Shown here in pieces: positions 63,822 to 64,000 of a stretch of 64,000 nucleotides of DNA. A program made the translations under genes and the position numbers. The DNA lies in NCBI GenBank assembly GCA_024761205.1, contig JAMASS010000011.1, positions 62,001-126,000 on the forward strand. Reading direction: 5' to 3'. The DNA is from Limisphaerales bacterium. GTDB lineage: Bacteria > Verrucomicrobiota > Verrucomicrobiia > Limisphaerales > AAA164-E04. How positions within the stretch are numbered: the stretch's first letter is position 1; the number at the start of each line of letters is the position of its first letter. A model generated the notes under the pieces. It was not told where the DNA came from and ran no database searches. It saw only the letters and a program-made list of their open reading frames with translations.

Positions 63822-64000
63822 TTTACTTTACATGTTTGTTACGTTGGCACTGACAATCAGCATTTCTTTACCCATTCAAGGCACAATTGTGCTGATTTCT
63901 GAACACTCTCAGACTCGCATCGCTCCGTCAAAATAATTCGGTGGGAAACCCCGCCGAAACAGCCCTCGCACTAATGCCTGGAGCGGTTGAAAAGGGAGTG

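Noticed and set aside
1-64000. Idea that all frameshifts are long-read sequencing errors
   Set aside because: Long genes (lon, 1215-, 1025-, 754- and 714-codon ORFs) are open, while remnants carry multiple stops, deletions and an IS insertion; isolated single-base cases (1870, 60508) remain possible errors.
1-64000. CRISPR array or Cas genes
   Set aside because: No regularly spaced direct repeats and no Cas-like ORFs were seen.

Overview
The window looks like a chromosomal segment from a Verrucomicrobiota/Planctomycetota-type bacterium. This is an inference from gene families: FG-GAP/ASPIC-UnbV proteins, LamG-like proteins, DUF1501, DUF5069 and prepilin remnants. It is a mosaic. Intact blocks are hsp20-lon-LolA-like; Gfo/Idh oxidoreductase, plsY-gpsA, thrH, PQQ-propeller and thioesterase; DUF1537 kinase + PdxA; a MacAB-type efflux locus; aroB; lpxB; three FG-GAP proteins; and two large secreted proteins sharing a C-terminal module. 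These are separated by long tracts of frameshifted or stop-riddled gene remnants: LamG, TSP3, prepilin, AAA ATPase, DUF1501, alpha/beta-hydrolase, FIST + hybrid histidine kinase, SufS-like, nitrilase, and an Ig-like/beta-helix protein. The clearest new structure is a ~0.98-kb IS1595-like unit present twice (17203-18192 and 45190-46169). It has ~20-bp inverted ends and carries what looks like a DNA-methyltransferase C-terminal fragment fused behind the transposase. Copy 2 is flanked by a 7/8-matching 8-bp direct repeat, and removing the element plus one repeat rejoins a gene in frame. No CRISPR array, rRNA or convincing tRNA was seen. No complete novel defence system was identified.
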